From Methylophilales bacterium LSUCC0135 (GTDB taxonomy: Bacteria; Pseudomonadota; Gammaproteobacteria; Burkholderiales; Methylophilaceae): a stretch of 64,000 nt of DNA. The position numbers and the translations under genes are program-made. Position 1 is the stretch's first letter; each line of letters starts with the position of its first letter. The notes under the pieces were generated by a model. It was not told the origin of the DNA. It made no database searches and saw only the letters and a program-made list of their open reading frames with translations. Below, piece after piece: positions 38,607 through 46,853 of the stretch. The stretch lies in the NCBI GenBank assembly GCA_001704575.1, contig MCAW01000009.1, positions 1 through 64,000 on the forward strand. The letters run 5' to 3'.

Positions 38607-39499
38607 CCTCGTGTCCCGCCTGTAACGCTGCTTTTTACGTCAGCGCCGGACAGCTGAAGGCGCATCAAGGCAATGTGCGTTGCGGGCAATGCGAGCATGT
38701 ATTCAACGCACTCGACCGGCTGGCGAAAGTAGATGACGCAGCAACATTCCAACCAGCGGATGCTACAGAAGCCGGTGAGCTTGCCGGTGTTGCAGCCCCG
38801 GTTACGCAACAGCAGGTCACGCAACAAGAACACACGCCTCCTTATGAAAATGCTGCGCCAGACAGCGCGGAAATAGCCCCGGCAGTCAGGCCGATACTGG
38901 CTGAGGAAGCGGCTTTCAAACTGACCGATTTCAGCCTGCCCGGCAAAGACAATATACTGAGTCCGGCCATGATGGCAGATTCGGTGAGAGACAAGGCGGG
39001 GGTCGAACGGCGCAGAAAGCCGGTGTTGCTTAAACTGTTATTGACCCTGCTGGCAGCAGTACTGATTCTGTCGATGCTGGCACAAACTGTGTATTTTCTG
39101 CGCACCGACATAGCGGCGCGCTGGCCGCAAACCAGACCGCAACTCGAACATGCCTGCCAGCTGTTTGACTGCAAGGTGGAACTTCCGAAAAACGCCGATC
39201 TGATCGCGATCGACGATTCAGAGCTGGAGGAAGATGCGGACCGCCGTGGCCTGATCCATCTTTACTTGACCATCATCAATCATGCCGGATACAGCCAGGC
39301 TTACCCCTTGCTTGAGTTGACGCTCACCGACACCTACGACAAACCGCTGATACGGCGCACCTTCAAACCGGAAGAATACCTGTCGGACGGGGCCGACCAA
39401 ACACCGGGGATTGCAGCAAAGCAGAATGTCCGCATCAAACTCTCGTTCACCACCGACAACCAGGCCATTGCAGGCTACCGGCTGTTTCTGACTTACTGA
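38594..39499 (+). CDS. Zinc-ribbon, DUF3426 membrane protein
   Basis: The 301-residue protein opens with an MJ0042-type zinc ribbon (Cys7, Cys10, Cys30, Cys33). A long acidic linker follows, then one transmembrane helix (about 150-172) and a C-terminal DUF3426 beta domain (about 190-300) predicted to be outside the cytoplasm. Its function is unknown. It overlaps prmA by 13 bp, as in many betaproteobacteria, and converges with the exporter at 39513. Confidence 0.88.
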   Translation: MRLVTSCPACNAAFYVSAGQLKAHQGNVRCGQCEHVFNALDRLAKVDDAATFQPADATEAGELAGVAAPVTQQQVTQQEHTPPYENAAPDSAEIAPAVRPILAEEAAFKLTDFSLPGKDNILSPAMMADSVRDKAGVERRRKPVLLKLLLTLLAAVLILSMLAQTVYFLRTDIAARWPQTRPQLEHACQLFDCKVELPKNADLIAIDDSELEEDADRRGLIHLYLTIINHAGYSQAYPLLELTLTDTYDKPLIRRTFKPEEYLSDGADQTPGIAAKQNVRIKLSFTTDNQAIAGYRLFLTY

Positions 39500-39512
39500 C
39501 CTTTCAAGGGCT

Positions 39513-40091
39513 TCATATCCCAATATAGTCAGCGGCGCCGAACAAAACGGCTACCCCGAGCACTAAAAAAATCAGGGCAGCAATCAGATGTACCAACCTT
39601 ACCGGAATGCGGTGCGCAATCTTTTCTCCCATCAATACTGCGGGTACGTTGGCAATCATCATGCCCAGCGTGGTACCGATCACCACCATGAAAAATGCCT
39701 GATATTGCGCGGTAAGAGCGATGGTCGCAATCTGGGTTTTGTCGCCCATTTCCGCCAGAAAGAATGTCAGCAGCGTCGTGCCGAACACCCCCATATGACC
39801 AACCCTGCTGATTTCTGCGTTATCCAGCTTGTCCGGAATCATGATCCAGCCAGCCATCAGGATGAATGAAACACCCAGTATCCAGCGCAGGGTTTCCGGT
39901 TCAAGCAGAAGTGTGATTGAAGCGCCGAGCAGCCCCGCCAAGGCATGGTTGGCAATGGTGGCCACCAGAATTGCGAGGATGATGGTATAGGGTTTTTTGA
40001 ATCTTGCTGCCAGAACGAAAGCCAGCAATTGGGTTTTGTCGCCGATTTCTGCCAGTGCTACGATACCGGTCGAGATAAGAAATGCTTCCAT
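39513..40091 (-). CDS. GDT1/TMEM165 family transporter, probable Mn exporter
   Basis: The 192-residue, six-helix membrane protein has the two family signatures EIGDKTQ (about 15-21) and EMGDKTQ (about 110). Family members exchange Mn or Ca for protons; a bacterial homologue (MneA) exports Mn. The Mn-type riboswitch directly upstream strongly supports a role in Mn efflux. ATG at 40091 is chosen: the longer open frame upstream runs through the riboswitch and has no family similarity. Confidence 0.92.
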   Translation of the reverse strand: MEAFLISTGIVALAEIGDKTQLLAFVLAARFKKPYTIILAILVATIANHALAGLLGASITLLLEPETLRWILGVSFILMAGWIMIPDKLDNAEISRVGHMGVFGTTLLTFFLAEMGDKTQIATIALTAQYQAFFMVVIGTTLGMMIANVPAVLMGEKIAHRIPVRLVHLIAALIFLVLGVAVLFGAADYIGI

Positions 40092-40154
40092 GAATTTCTC
40101 CGGCCGGAGCACACCAGTGACCATGCCGAACCTCCAGCCAATATGAAGCGGCAC

Positions 40155-40262
40155 GATCAATGGTCTCGCGAAGTCCGGATTTGCCCGAACCGCCTGCGCC
40201 ATGGCAACAGCCAAGCATGTTGACGCAAGCCCTTTGAATCGCCAAAGGAAGCTACTCCCCAA
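40155..40262 (-). ncRNA. yybP-ykoY manganese riboswitch
   Basis: On the minus strand the leader has the hallmark GGGGAGTAGC (40260-40251), then CGTCAACAT, and ends with GCGAGACC (40169-40162). These are the conserved L1/L3 segments of yybP-ykoY RNAs, which sense Mn(II). It lies between a good promoter and the GDT1-type exporter gene, the classical target. The sequence between 40092 and 40155 would hold the expression platform; no U-rich terminator is seen, so translational control is likely. Confidence 0.88.
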
Positions 40263-40273
40263 TGAGTGTATGC

Positions 40274-40303
40274 ATTTTACTTGAGCCGGCATGTCGCCGT
40301 CAA
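40274..40303 (-). promoter_or_regulatory. Promoter of the Mn-riboswitch transcript
   Basis: Minus strand: -35 TTGACG (40298-40303), 18-bp spacer, -10 TAAAAT (40274-40279). Transcription would begin a few bases before the riboswitch. Confidence 0.7.
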
Positions 40304-40351
40304 AATGCAGGTTATGGAAAAAATTCAGCAAAATCCGTGATCTCTGATAAA

Positions 40352-40368
40352 ATGCAATCATGTTGCAT
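40352..40368 (+). promoter_or_regulatory. Palindrome over a start codon, possible operator
   Basis: ATGCAA-TCATG-TTGCAT is a perfect 6-5-6 inverted repeat containing the ATG at 40360. It lies just after an extended -10-like TGATAAAAT. A zinc or other metal regulator site is plausible given the receptor downstream, but it does not clearly match a Zur or Fur consensus. Confidence 0.4.
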
Positions 40369-40674
40369 AAAATGATTTTCACATTCGCGCTGACATTTCT
40401 GCTCGGTTTTACCCAGCAGACCGCGCTGCTGCATGCAACCAGCCACCTTACCGACCTTCATCCGGATTCACAACAGCAGGATCAGGCGCCAACGCACTCT
40501 GCCGCTTGCGATCAATGCCTCAGCGTCAGCCATGCCGCCGCCGGCGTCGGCAGCAGCTTCACCTTCATGCTGGAAAAGGCGGCGCATGTTACGCCCGCTT
40601 CAACTGTTTCCAGCCATCTTGCATACCGGTATATCCAGCCTTACAGCGCCCGAGCGCCACCCCGCCTCGTCTGA
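40360..40674 (+). CDS. Small secreted His/Cys-containing protein (DUF2946-like)
   Basis: The 104-residue product has a signal peptide (hydrophobic MIFTFALTFLLGF), then a His-rich stretch (HATSHLTDLH) and a CDQC pair, and ends in SARAPPRL, as in small DUF2946-type proteins found beside metal-linked TonB receptors. A periplasmic metal-binding role is suggested, not shown. ATG 40360 or 40372 could be the start. It lies 66 bp before the receptor gene on the same strand. Confidence 0.65.
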   Translation: MLHKMIFTFALTFLLGFTQQTALLHATSHLTDLHPDSQQQDQAPTHSAACDQCLSVSHAAAGVGSSFTFMLEKAAHVTPASTVSSHLAYRYIQPYSARAPPRLV

Positions 40675-40740
40675 TCAATGACCTGCGCAGCCTTTTCAGG
40701 CTGCTTTTGCATTCATCCAGTTTGATCTTCGAGGTTGACC

Positions 40741-42798
40741 ATGCTTTTAACTGCATACAAAGCGCGCCCGCTTGCGCGCAAAAAACTTTTTCTGGCGATT
40801 GCTTTAGCCTGCCCCTGGCTATCCGGCGCTCAAGCCGTTGCCGCCGACGAAAACACCGATAGCGAAACCATCGCACTGGAACAGGTACCGGTGACGGCAA
40901 ATCCGCTCGGTGTCGGCTCCGATCAGCTGGTCGTGCCGGTTTCCGTACTCAACGGTCGTGAATTATCGCTCAGCCGCGAAAGCACCCTGGGCGAAACCCT
41001 GAAAAACACCCCGGGCGTCAGCAGCAGCTATTTCGGCCCCAATGCCTCGCGCCCCATTATCCGCGGACTGGATGGCGACCGTGTGCGCATCATGCAAAAC
41101 GGTGTCGGCATTCTTGATGCCGCGAGCCTCAGCTTTGACCACGCCGTTGCCATCGATCCGCTGGTGATCGAGCAAATCGATGTTGTGCGCGGTCCTGCTG
41201 CGCTGCTTTACGGCGGCAGTGCAGTCGGCGGCGTAGTGAACGCCATCGACCATCGCATCCCCAAGGAGCAATTGGATGGCATCACCGGCCGTGGCGAAAT
41301 TCGTTTCGGCGGTGCCGAGGATCAACGAAACGGCGCCATCGTGCTCGATGCCGGTAACGGCCTGTTTGCAGTCCACGCGGATTTCTATCAACGTGAAACC
41401 AACGATCTGGAAATTCCCGGTTATGCCGTTTCCAAGCGCAAAAGCCAGGCGGATGGCATAGCGCGTGAAGATCGCGGTCGTCTGGTCAACAGCGCCTCCC
41501 GCGGCGATGGCGGTGCACTCGGCGCGTCACTGACGTTTGAAAACGGCTATGCCGGACTTTCCTATTCCACCTACAACAACAAGTACGGCACCGTGGTCGA
41601 GGAAGATGTCATCATCGACCAGAACAGCGACCGCTGGGATTTCGCCACCGAGTTCAAGGAACTTGGCAAGGTTGTCGAGCGGGTGAAGGTGCGGCTTGCG
41701 CACACGGATTACAAGCATGTGGAAATCGCCGGCGGCGAACCTGAAACCCGCTTCAGCAACCGCGGTCTCGAAGGCTCGATCGAATTCGGCCACGGCAAAA
41801 TCGGTCCGCTCAGCGGTGTTGTCGGCCTGCAATTCCAGAATTCCCGTTTTGAAGCCATCGGCGACGAGGCGTTTGTGCCGAAAAACCAGACCAGCAGCCG
41901 CGGGATTTACATTTATGAAGAGCTGCCGCTCAGCCTCAGCACGCCGGATGATCTCAAATTCAGCTTCGGCGGCCGCGTTGACAAGGTCGATGTCGATTCA
42001 AAAGGCGGCGACGGTTTCGGCGCTGCCTTGTCAAACAGCTTCACACCGCGCAGCTTCGCTGCCGGCGCGCTAGTCAAGCTGACTGAGCAATGGTCATTGA
42101 GCAGCAATCTGTCGCATAACGAACGCGCGCCCAGCTACTTCGAGCTCTATGCCAACGGCCCTCACGTCGCAACCGGCCAGTTCGAAATCGGTAATGCCGA
42201 TTTCGATGTCGAACGCTCCAACGGCATCGATGCGCAAATCCGCTGGAAATCCGGCATGCATGCTTTCAATGTGGGTGCTTACTACACCCGCTTCAGCAAC
42301 TTTATCGGGCTCTTCAATAACGGCGAATTCGAGGATAATTTGGAGGTGGCAGTATTCGACCAGGTCGGCGCAACTTTCCGTGGCATCGAGGCGGACGGCA
42401 AATTCCGCATCTCGGAACGCTACGGCATCTGGGACTTGACCATGCGCGCCGATTATGTTCGCGCCAAAAACCGCGACACCGGCGAAGACCTGCCGCGCAT
42501 CACGCCCTTGCGCATCGGCGCCGGCCTCAATTATGCGTTCGACCGCTACAGTGCCCGCCTTGACGTGCTGCATGGCTTCAAGCAGAACCGTACTGCCGGG
42601 TTCGAACTGCCGACCGACAGTTATACATCGGTCAACGCCATGGTCACCTATCTGCTGCCGACCAGATTGCGGCTGGAAGCCTTCGCCAAAGCCAACAATC
42701 TGCTGGACGAGGAAATCCGCGATCACACCTCGTTCCTCAAGGACTTTGCACCTCAAGGCGGCCGCTCCCTGCTGATCGGCCTGCGCGGCGAATTCTAG
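40741..42798 (+). CDS. ZnuD-like TonB-dependent receptor
   Basis: Outer-membrane active transporter of 685 residues with a signal peptide (cleavage near AVAADE), a plug domain (about 45-160, with RPIIRGLDGDRVRIMQNGVG and the VVRGPAALLYGGSAVGGVVN signature) and a 22-strand barrel ending in F. The plug wording is close to ZnuD of Neisseria, a zinc or heme receptor regulated by Zur. Zinc is therefore the best guess for substrate. ATG 40741 has GAGG upstream; an in-frame TTG lies 6 bp earlier. Confidence 0.88.
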   Translation: MLLTAYKARPLARKKLFLAIALACPWLSGAQAVAADENTDSETIALEQVPVTANPLGVGSDQLVVPVSVLNGRELSLSRESTLGETLKNTPGVSSSYFGPNASRPIIRGLDGDRVRIMQNGVGILDAASLSFDHAVAIDPLVIEQIDVVRGPAALLYGGSAVGGVVNAIDHRIPKEQLDGITGRGEIRFGGAEDQRNGAIVLDAGNGLFAVHADFYQRETNDLEIPGYAVSKRKSQADGIAREDRGRLVNSASRGDGGALGASLTFENGYAGLSYSTYNNKYGTVVEEDVIIDQNSDRWDFATEFKELGKVVERVKVRLAHTDYKHVEIAGGEPETRFSNRGLEGSIEFGHGKIGPLSGVVGLQFQNSRFEAIGDEAFVPKNQTSSRGIYIYEELPLSLSTPDDLKFSFGGRVDKVDVDSKGGDGFGAALSNSFTPRSFAAGALVKLTEQWSLSSNLSHNERAPSYFELYANGPHVATGQFEIGNADFDVERSNGIDAQIRWKSGMHAFNVGAYYTRFSNFIGLFNNGEFEDNLEVAVFDQVGATFRGIEADGKFRISERYGIWDLTMRADYVRAKNRDTGEDLPRITPLRIGAGLNYAFDRYSARLDVLHGFKQNRTAGFELPTDSYTSVNAMVTYLLPTRLRLEAFAKANNLLDEEIRDHTSFLKDFAPQGGRSLLIGLRGEF

Positions 42799-42812
42799 CG
42801 CGCACAGCACGC

Positions 42813-42849
42813 ACCAGCCAAGGCAGAACAACCGTCCGCTTTGGTTGGT
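42813..42849 (+). terminator. Stem-loop after the ZnuD-like receptor
   Basis: ACCAGCCAAGGC (42813-42824) pairs with GCTTTGGTTGGT (42838-42849) through 12 positions including G-T pairs. No T-run follows, so it may be a weak terminator or a processing signal. Confidence 0.4.
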
Positions 42850-42906
42850 GATTGTTGCAATTGGATTTATGCTATGCGCATCATCTCTGCGCCCAAGCAA
42901 ATCCCA

Positions 42907-44109
42907 ATGTTGATACAACCCACCATCCCATCGCGCAACAAAAAACCCGGCTTTGCCTTGTTCAACCTCGGCTTCAGGCCTTTTTTTGTGGGGGCGGCCG
43001 CATTCGCAATGCTCTCGATAACGGTATGGATGGCAAATTATCTGCTGTACATACCTTTGCCTGTCGAGGGCGTCACGCCCATGCAGTGGCATGCCCATGA
43101 AATGATCTACGGTTACGGTCTGGCAGTCATCGCCGGGTTCCTGCTGACTGCCGTGCGCAACTGGACCGGCATCGATACGCTGCAAGGAAAATGGTTGCTG
43201 GCACTGTTTACGGTCTGGCTCGGTGCCAGACTCCTGCTGCTGTGCGGAACCACTTATCTGCCGGCGGCCGCCGTCGCCGATCTGCTGTTCGGGCTGCTGC
43301 TTGCCGTTGCGGTCATGCGCCCGATTCTGCTCTCGCGGCAATGGAAGCAAATTGCCGTGGTCTCCAAGCTGCTGCTGCTCGTTGCCGGTAACGCCCTGTT
43401 TTATCTCGGTGCATTCGGCCTGTTGCATGAAGGTGCGTTCTTGTCTGTCTACGGCGGACTTTATCTGATCATCAGTCTGATTCTGGTATTGGGCAGACGC
43501 GTGATTCCATTTTTCATCGAGCGCGGCGTCAGCGAAAAAGTCAGTCTGCGCCAGAGCCGCAGTCTGGACATTTCGATTCTGCTGTTTTTCCTGCTGTTTT
43601 TCATCAACGAACTGTTCATCGGGGAAGCCGTGCTGACCACGCTCAGCGCAGGCCTGCTGTTCCTCTCGAACGGGATCAGACTCATCAACTGGCATACGCC
43701 CGGCATCTGGAAAGTCTCGCTGTTGTGGGGGCTCTATGTTTCTTCCTGGTTGATCAATCTCGGGTTTCTGTTGCTGGCGATACAATACTGGCTCGACGTT
43801 CCAGCCACTCTGACCATACATCTGTTCACCATCTGTGGTATCGGCCTGATGACGTTATCGATGATGTCGCGGGTCGCGCTCGGCCACACCGGCAGAAACA
43901 TCAGCGAACCATCGCCGCTGGTTGCGTATGCGATGCTGGCGCTGTTGCTGAGCGCCGTATTCCGGGTCTGCCTGCCATTGATCGACATGGGGCATTACCC
44001 GTGGTGGCTGACGCTTTCTTATGTTTGCTGGTTGCTGGCATTCGCGTTGTTTCTGCTGGTCTATACGCCCATGCTGCTGAAGCCGAGGCCTGACGGGCAG
44101 CCCGGCTGA
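42907..44109 (+). CDS. NnrS family protein
   Basis: Polytopic membrane protein of about 400 residues with some twelve hydrophobic helices. NnrS proteins contain heme and copper and protect cells under nitrosative stress; their genes are controlled by NO-sensing regulators in denitrifiers. The signatures FNLGFRPFF near the N-terminus, WHAHEMIYGYG and ALGHTGR are present. The start is uncertain (ATG 42907, ATG 42874 or TTG 42841); no convincing RBS decides it. No denitrification enzyme is in the window. Confidence 0.9.
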   Translation: MLIQPTIPSRNKKPGFALFNLGFRPFFVGAAAFAMLSITVWMANYLLYIPLPVEGVTPMQWHAHEMIYGYGLAVIAGFLLTAVRNWTGIDTLQGKWLLALFTVWLGARLLLLCGTTYLPAAAVADLLFGLLLAVAVMRPILLSRQWKQIAVVSKLLLLVAGNALFYLGAFGLLHEGAFLSVYGGLYLIISLILVLGRRVIPFFIERGVSEKVSLRQSRSLDISILLFFLLFFINELFIGEAVLTTLSAGLLFLSNGIRLINWHTPGIWKVSLLWGLYVSSWLINLGFLLLAIQYWLDVPATLTIHLFTICGIGLMTLSMMSRVALGHTGRNISEPSPLVAYAMLALLLSAVFRVCLPLIDMGHYPWWLTLSYVCWLLAFALFLLVYTPMLLKPRPDGQPG

Positions 44110-44198
44110 AGGCAGCCTGGATTGCGCCGGACGCTACAGTCGGAGCCGCTTCTGGGCTATCATAGAACATTCATTGCATAACTACATAGAGTCAAAAA

Positions 44199-44471
44199 AT
44201 GGCACGAACCGTTCATTGCGTTAAATTGGGTCATGAAGCAGAAGGCCTGGACTTCCCCCCTTATCCCGGCGAGCTGGGCAAGCGCATCTTCGAAAACGTC
44301 TCGAAGGAAGCCTGGGCGGGCTGGCTCAAGCACCAGACCATGCTGGTCAATGAAAACCGCCTGAGTCTGGCAGACCCGCAGGCGCGCAAGTACCTGTCAC
44401 AGCAGACCGAAGCTTATTTCTTCGGTGCGGGCGCAGACGCTGCTGCGGGCTATGTACCGCCGAAAAACTGA
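44199..44471 (+). CDS. yggX: Probable Fe(2+)-trafficking protein YggX
   Basis: Protects Fe-S proteins from oxidative damage. The 90-residue product begins [11 protein letters not shown] with the conserved Cys7, and has YPGELGKRI and [12 protein letters not shown]. It stands alone between nnrS and ppk1. Confidence 0.95.
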   Translation: MARTVHCVKLGHEAEGLDFPPYPGELGKRIFENVSKEAWAGWLKHQTMLVNENRLSLADPQARKYLSQQTEAYFFGAGADAAAGYVPPKN

Positions 44472-44525
44472 TTGTCACCGTTGTCACAGCACTGAAACAA
44501 AAGCCTCATAAAATAGGGTTTTAAC

Positions 44526-46610
44526 TTGCGTTCAGTCAAATTGGATCCCGAATATTTCGTCAACCGCGAGCTCGGCATACTCGCCTTCAACCGCAGAGTG
44601 CTCGCACAGGCCGAGGATGAGCGCGTACCCTTGCTGGAACGGCTCAAGTTCCTTTGTATTTTCAGCAGCAACATGGATGAGTTCTTTGAGGTACGCGTCG
44701 CCGGCCTAAAGGAGCAGATCCGCTTCAAGGATACTTCGGCAGGGCCGGACGGCCTGTTGCCCAAGCAGGTGTTCAACCGCGTCAGCGCCGAAGCCCATGC
44801 ACTGGTTGACCATCAGTACAAAATTCTGAACGAAGTTGTGCTGCCGCGGCTGGCGGAACAGGACATCAAGTTCCTGCGCCGGGGTCACTGGAACGCGACA
44901 CAGAGCGAGTGGATCCGCCAGTACTTTTTCCGTGACCTGATGCCCATCCTGACGCCCATCGGTCTCGATCCCGCCCATCCGTTCCCGCGCGTGCTCAACA
45001 AGAGCCTGAATTTCGCTGTCGAACTCGAAGGCAAAGATGCTTTCGGCCGCAATTCCGGTATTGCCATCGTGCAGGCACCGCGCGCCTTGCCGCGTGTGAT
45101 TCGCATGCCGTCCGAAATCGCCGGCTGTGAATACGGTTTTGTTTTTCTTTCATCGATCCTTCACGCCCATGTCAGCGAGCTGTTTTCCGGCATGCAGGTC
45201 AAGGGTTGCTACCAGTTCCGTGTGACACGCGACAGCGATTTGACCGTTGATGATGAAGATGTCAAGGATCTGCGCGTTGCCTTGCAGGGTGAACTGACGC
45301 ACCGGCAGTATGGCGACGGCGTGCGGCTCGAAGTTGCCGACAATTGTCCGGAACCGATGTCGGCATTCCTGCTCGGCCAGTTCGGACTGGGTCATGAAGA
45401 CCTGTACCAGGTCAATGGCCTGGTCAATCTGGTGCGCCTGATGCAGATTCCGGATTCGGTCGACCGGCCCGATCTCAAATTCCGCCGCTATACCCCAAGC
45501 ACACCGAGAGAGCTGAACAAGGACCCCGATATTTTCAAGGTGATACGCAAGGGTGACATTCTTCTGCATCATCCCTACCAGTCGTTCAACCCGGTCATCG
45601 AATTCATCAAGCAGGCAGCCGAAGACCCGCAGGTGCTGGCTATCAAACAGACGTTCTACCGCACCAGCGCGGATTCAACCCTGATGATGTCCCTCATCGA
45701 TGCCGCCAGACGCGGCAAGGAAGTCACGGTCGTCGTCGAGCTGATGGCGCGGTTCGATGAAGAAGCCAACATCAACTGGGCTGCCAAACTTGAAAATGCG
45801 GGTGCGCATGTGGTTTACGGCGTGGTCGGTCACAAGACCCATGCCAAGATGGCCATGGTGGTCAGGCGCGAGGACGACCGGCTACGGCGTTACGTCCATC
45901 TCGCTACCGGCAACTACCACCAGCGGACCGCGCGGCTTTATACCGATTTCGGCCTGCTGACCTGTCAGGAGGAAATCTGCGAGGACGTCAACGATGTATT
46001 CGCGCAACTGACCGGGCTGGGCAAGGCCACCAAAATGCGCCATCTGTGGCAATCGCCGTTTACCCTGCATAGTCGTCTGATCAAGGCCATCAACAACGAG
46101 GCGGAGCTGGCCAGAGGCGGCAAAAAAGCGCGCATCATCGCCAAAATGAATGCCTTGCTGGATGCCGACATCATCCGTGCGCTTTATGATGCCTCGAATG
46201 CGGGCGTGAAAATCGAACTGATCGTGCGGGGAGTCTGTGCCTTACGTCCGGGCATACCCGGCATTTCCGAAAACATCACCGTGCGCTCCATCGTTGGCCG
46301 CTTTCTCGAACACACCCGCATTTTCTATTTCCACAACAGCGGCGAAGAGAACGTCTACCTCGCCAGCGCCGACTGGATGTACCGCAACTTCTTCCGTCGG
46401 ATTGAAGTGTGCTTTCCGCTGCTGGATAGCAAAATCAGAAAGCGCGTGATCAAGGAAGGCCTGGAGCCTTATCTGAAAGACAACCTGAATGCCTGGGAAA
46501 TGCTGCCGGACAGCAGCTATCGTCGTCGTGCTGCCCGCCGCGGTTACGAATTCTCGGCACAACAGTATCTGATGACAGAACTGGGACAGGACGTACTGGC
46601 AGACCTTTAG
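44526..46610 (+). CDS. ppk1: Polyphosphate kinase 1
   Basis: Makes inorganic polyphosphate from ATP. The 694-residue protein has the N-terminal FVNRELGILAFNRRVL, the family head domain, and the catalytic domain with the phospho-acceptor His in HLATGNYHQRTARLY and HKTHAKM. A TTG at 44526 is the only plausible start, because an in-frame TAG lies 12 bp upstream. The TAG stop at 46608 is also the first codon of a MITE-like repeat. ppx lies opposite and phoU beyond it. Confidence 0.96.
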   Translation: MRSVKLDPEYFVNRELGILAFNRRVLAQAEDERVPLLERLKFLCIFSSNMDEFFEVRVAGLKEQIRFKDTSAGPDGLLPKQVFNRVSAEAHALVDHQYKILNEVVLPRLAEQDIKFLRRGHWNATQSEWIRQYFFRDLMPILTPIGLDPAHPFPRVLNKSLNFAVELEGKDAFGRNSGIAIVQAPRALPRVIRMPSEIAGCEYGFVFLSSILHAHVSELFSGMQVKGCYQFRVTRDSDLTVDDEDVKDLRVALQGELTHRQYGDGVRLEVADNCPEPMSAFLLGQFGLGHEDLYQVNGLVNLVRLMQIPDSVDRPDLKFRRYTPSTPRELNKDPDIFKVIRKGDILLHHPYQSFNPVIEFIKQAAEDPQVLAIKQTFYRTSADSTLMMSLIDAARRGKEVTVVVELMARFDEEANINWAAKLENAGAHVVYGVVGHKTHAKMAMVVRREDDRLRRYVHLATGNYHQRTARLYTDFGLLTCQEEICEDVNDVFAQLTGLGKATKMRHLWQSPFTLHSRLIKAINNEAELARGGKKARIIAKMNALLDADIIRALYDASNAGVKIELIVRGVCALRPGIPGISENITVRSIVGRFLEHTRIFYFHNSGEENVYLASADWMYRNFFRRIEVCFPLLDSKIRKRVIKEGLEPYLKDNLNAWEMLPDSSYRRRAARRGYEFSAQQYLMTELGQDVLADL

Positions 46611-46853
46611 CCCGAATATTTCACCATACCGGCTTTGAAGCAAACGGGAAATCTCACGAATGCAGGCTTGCCGGGCATAGGAGCGAAAGCCGGTTTGTAC
46701 CTGTTGCCTTCATGGGCGCTGACGGGAATTTTGCGGCATCTTCACACCCCCGCTTCGCGCCAAGAGGATCGCTATTGGTTTGGCGCGAGGTGCGTGAATC
46801 TGCGCGCAAACTTCCTCGTCATCGTCCCGTGATCCGGTGAAATGTCCGGGCTA
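46608..46853. mobile_element. MITE-like element between ppk1 and ppx
   Basis: About 246 bp bounded by inverted ends: TAGCCCGAATATTTCACC on the left (46608-46625) and TAGCCCGGACATTTCACC on the right, read on the minus strand (46836-46853), two mismatches in 18. There is no credible coding sequence inside; an internal hairpin (CGCGCCAA / TTGGCGCG, about 46756-46788) is visible. The TAG of the left end is the ppk1 stop and that of the right end is the ppx stop. The family is not recognised, and no target duplication is obvious. Confidence 0.65.

Noticed and set aside
40092-40382. N-terminal extension of the GDT1-type protein to 289 residues
   Set aside because: The extra 97 codons translate the riboswitch and promoter region, have no family similarity, and the conserved protein begins at ATG 40091.
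42094-43821. 575-residue minus-strand frame opposite the receptor and nnrS
   Set aside because: It spans the antisense of two well-supported genes, is Gln/Asp-rich as mirror frames of G+C-rich genes often are, and shows no domain.
46635-46832. Open frame inside the MITE-like element
   Set aside because: Short, no domain, no RBS; the element's inverted ends and hairpin explain the sequence better.
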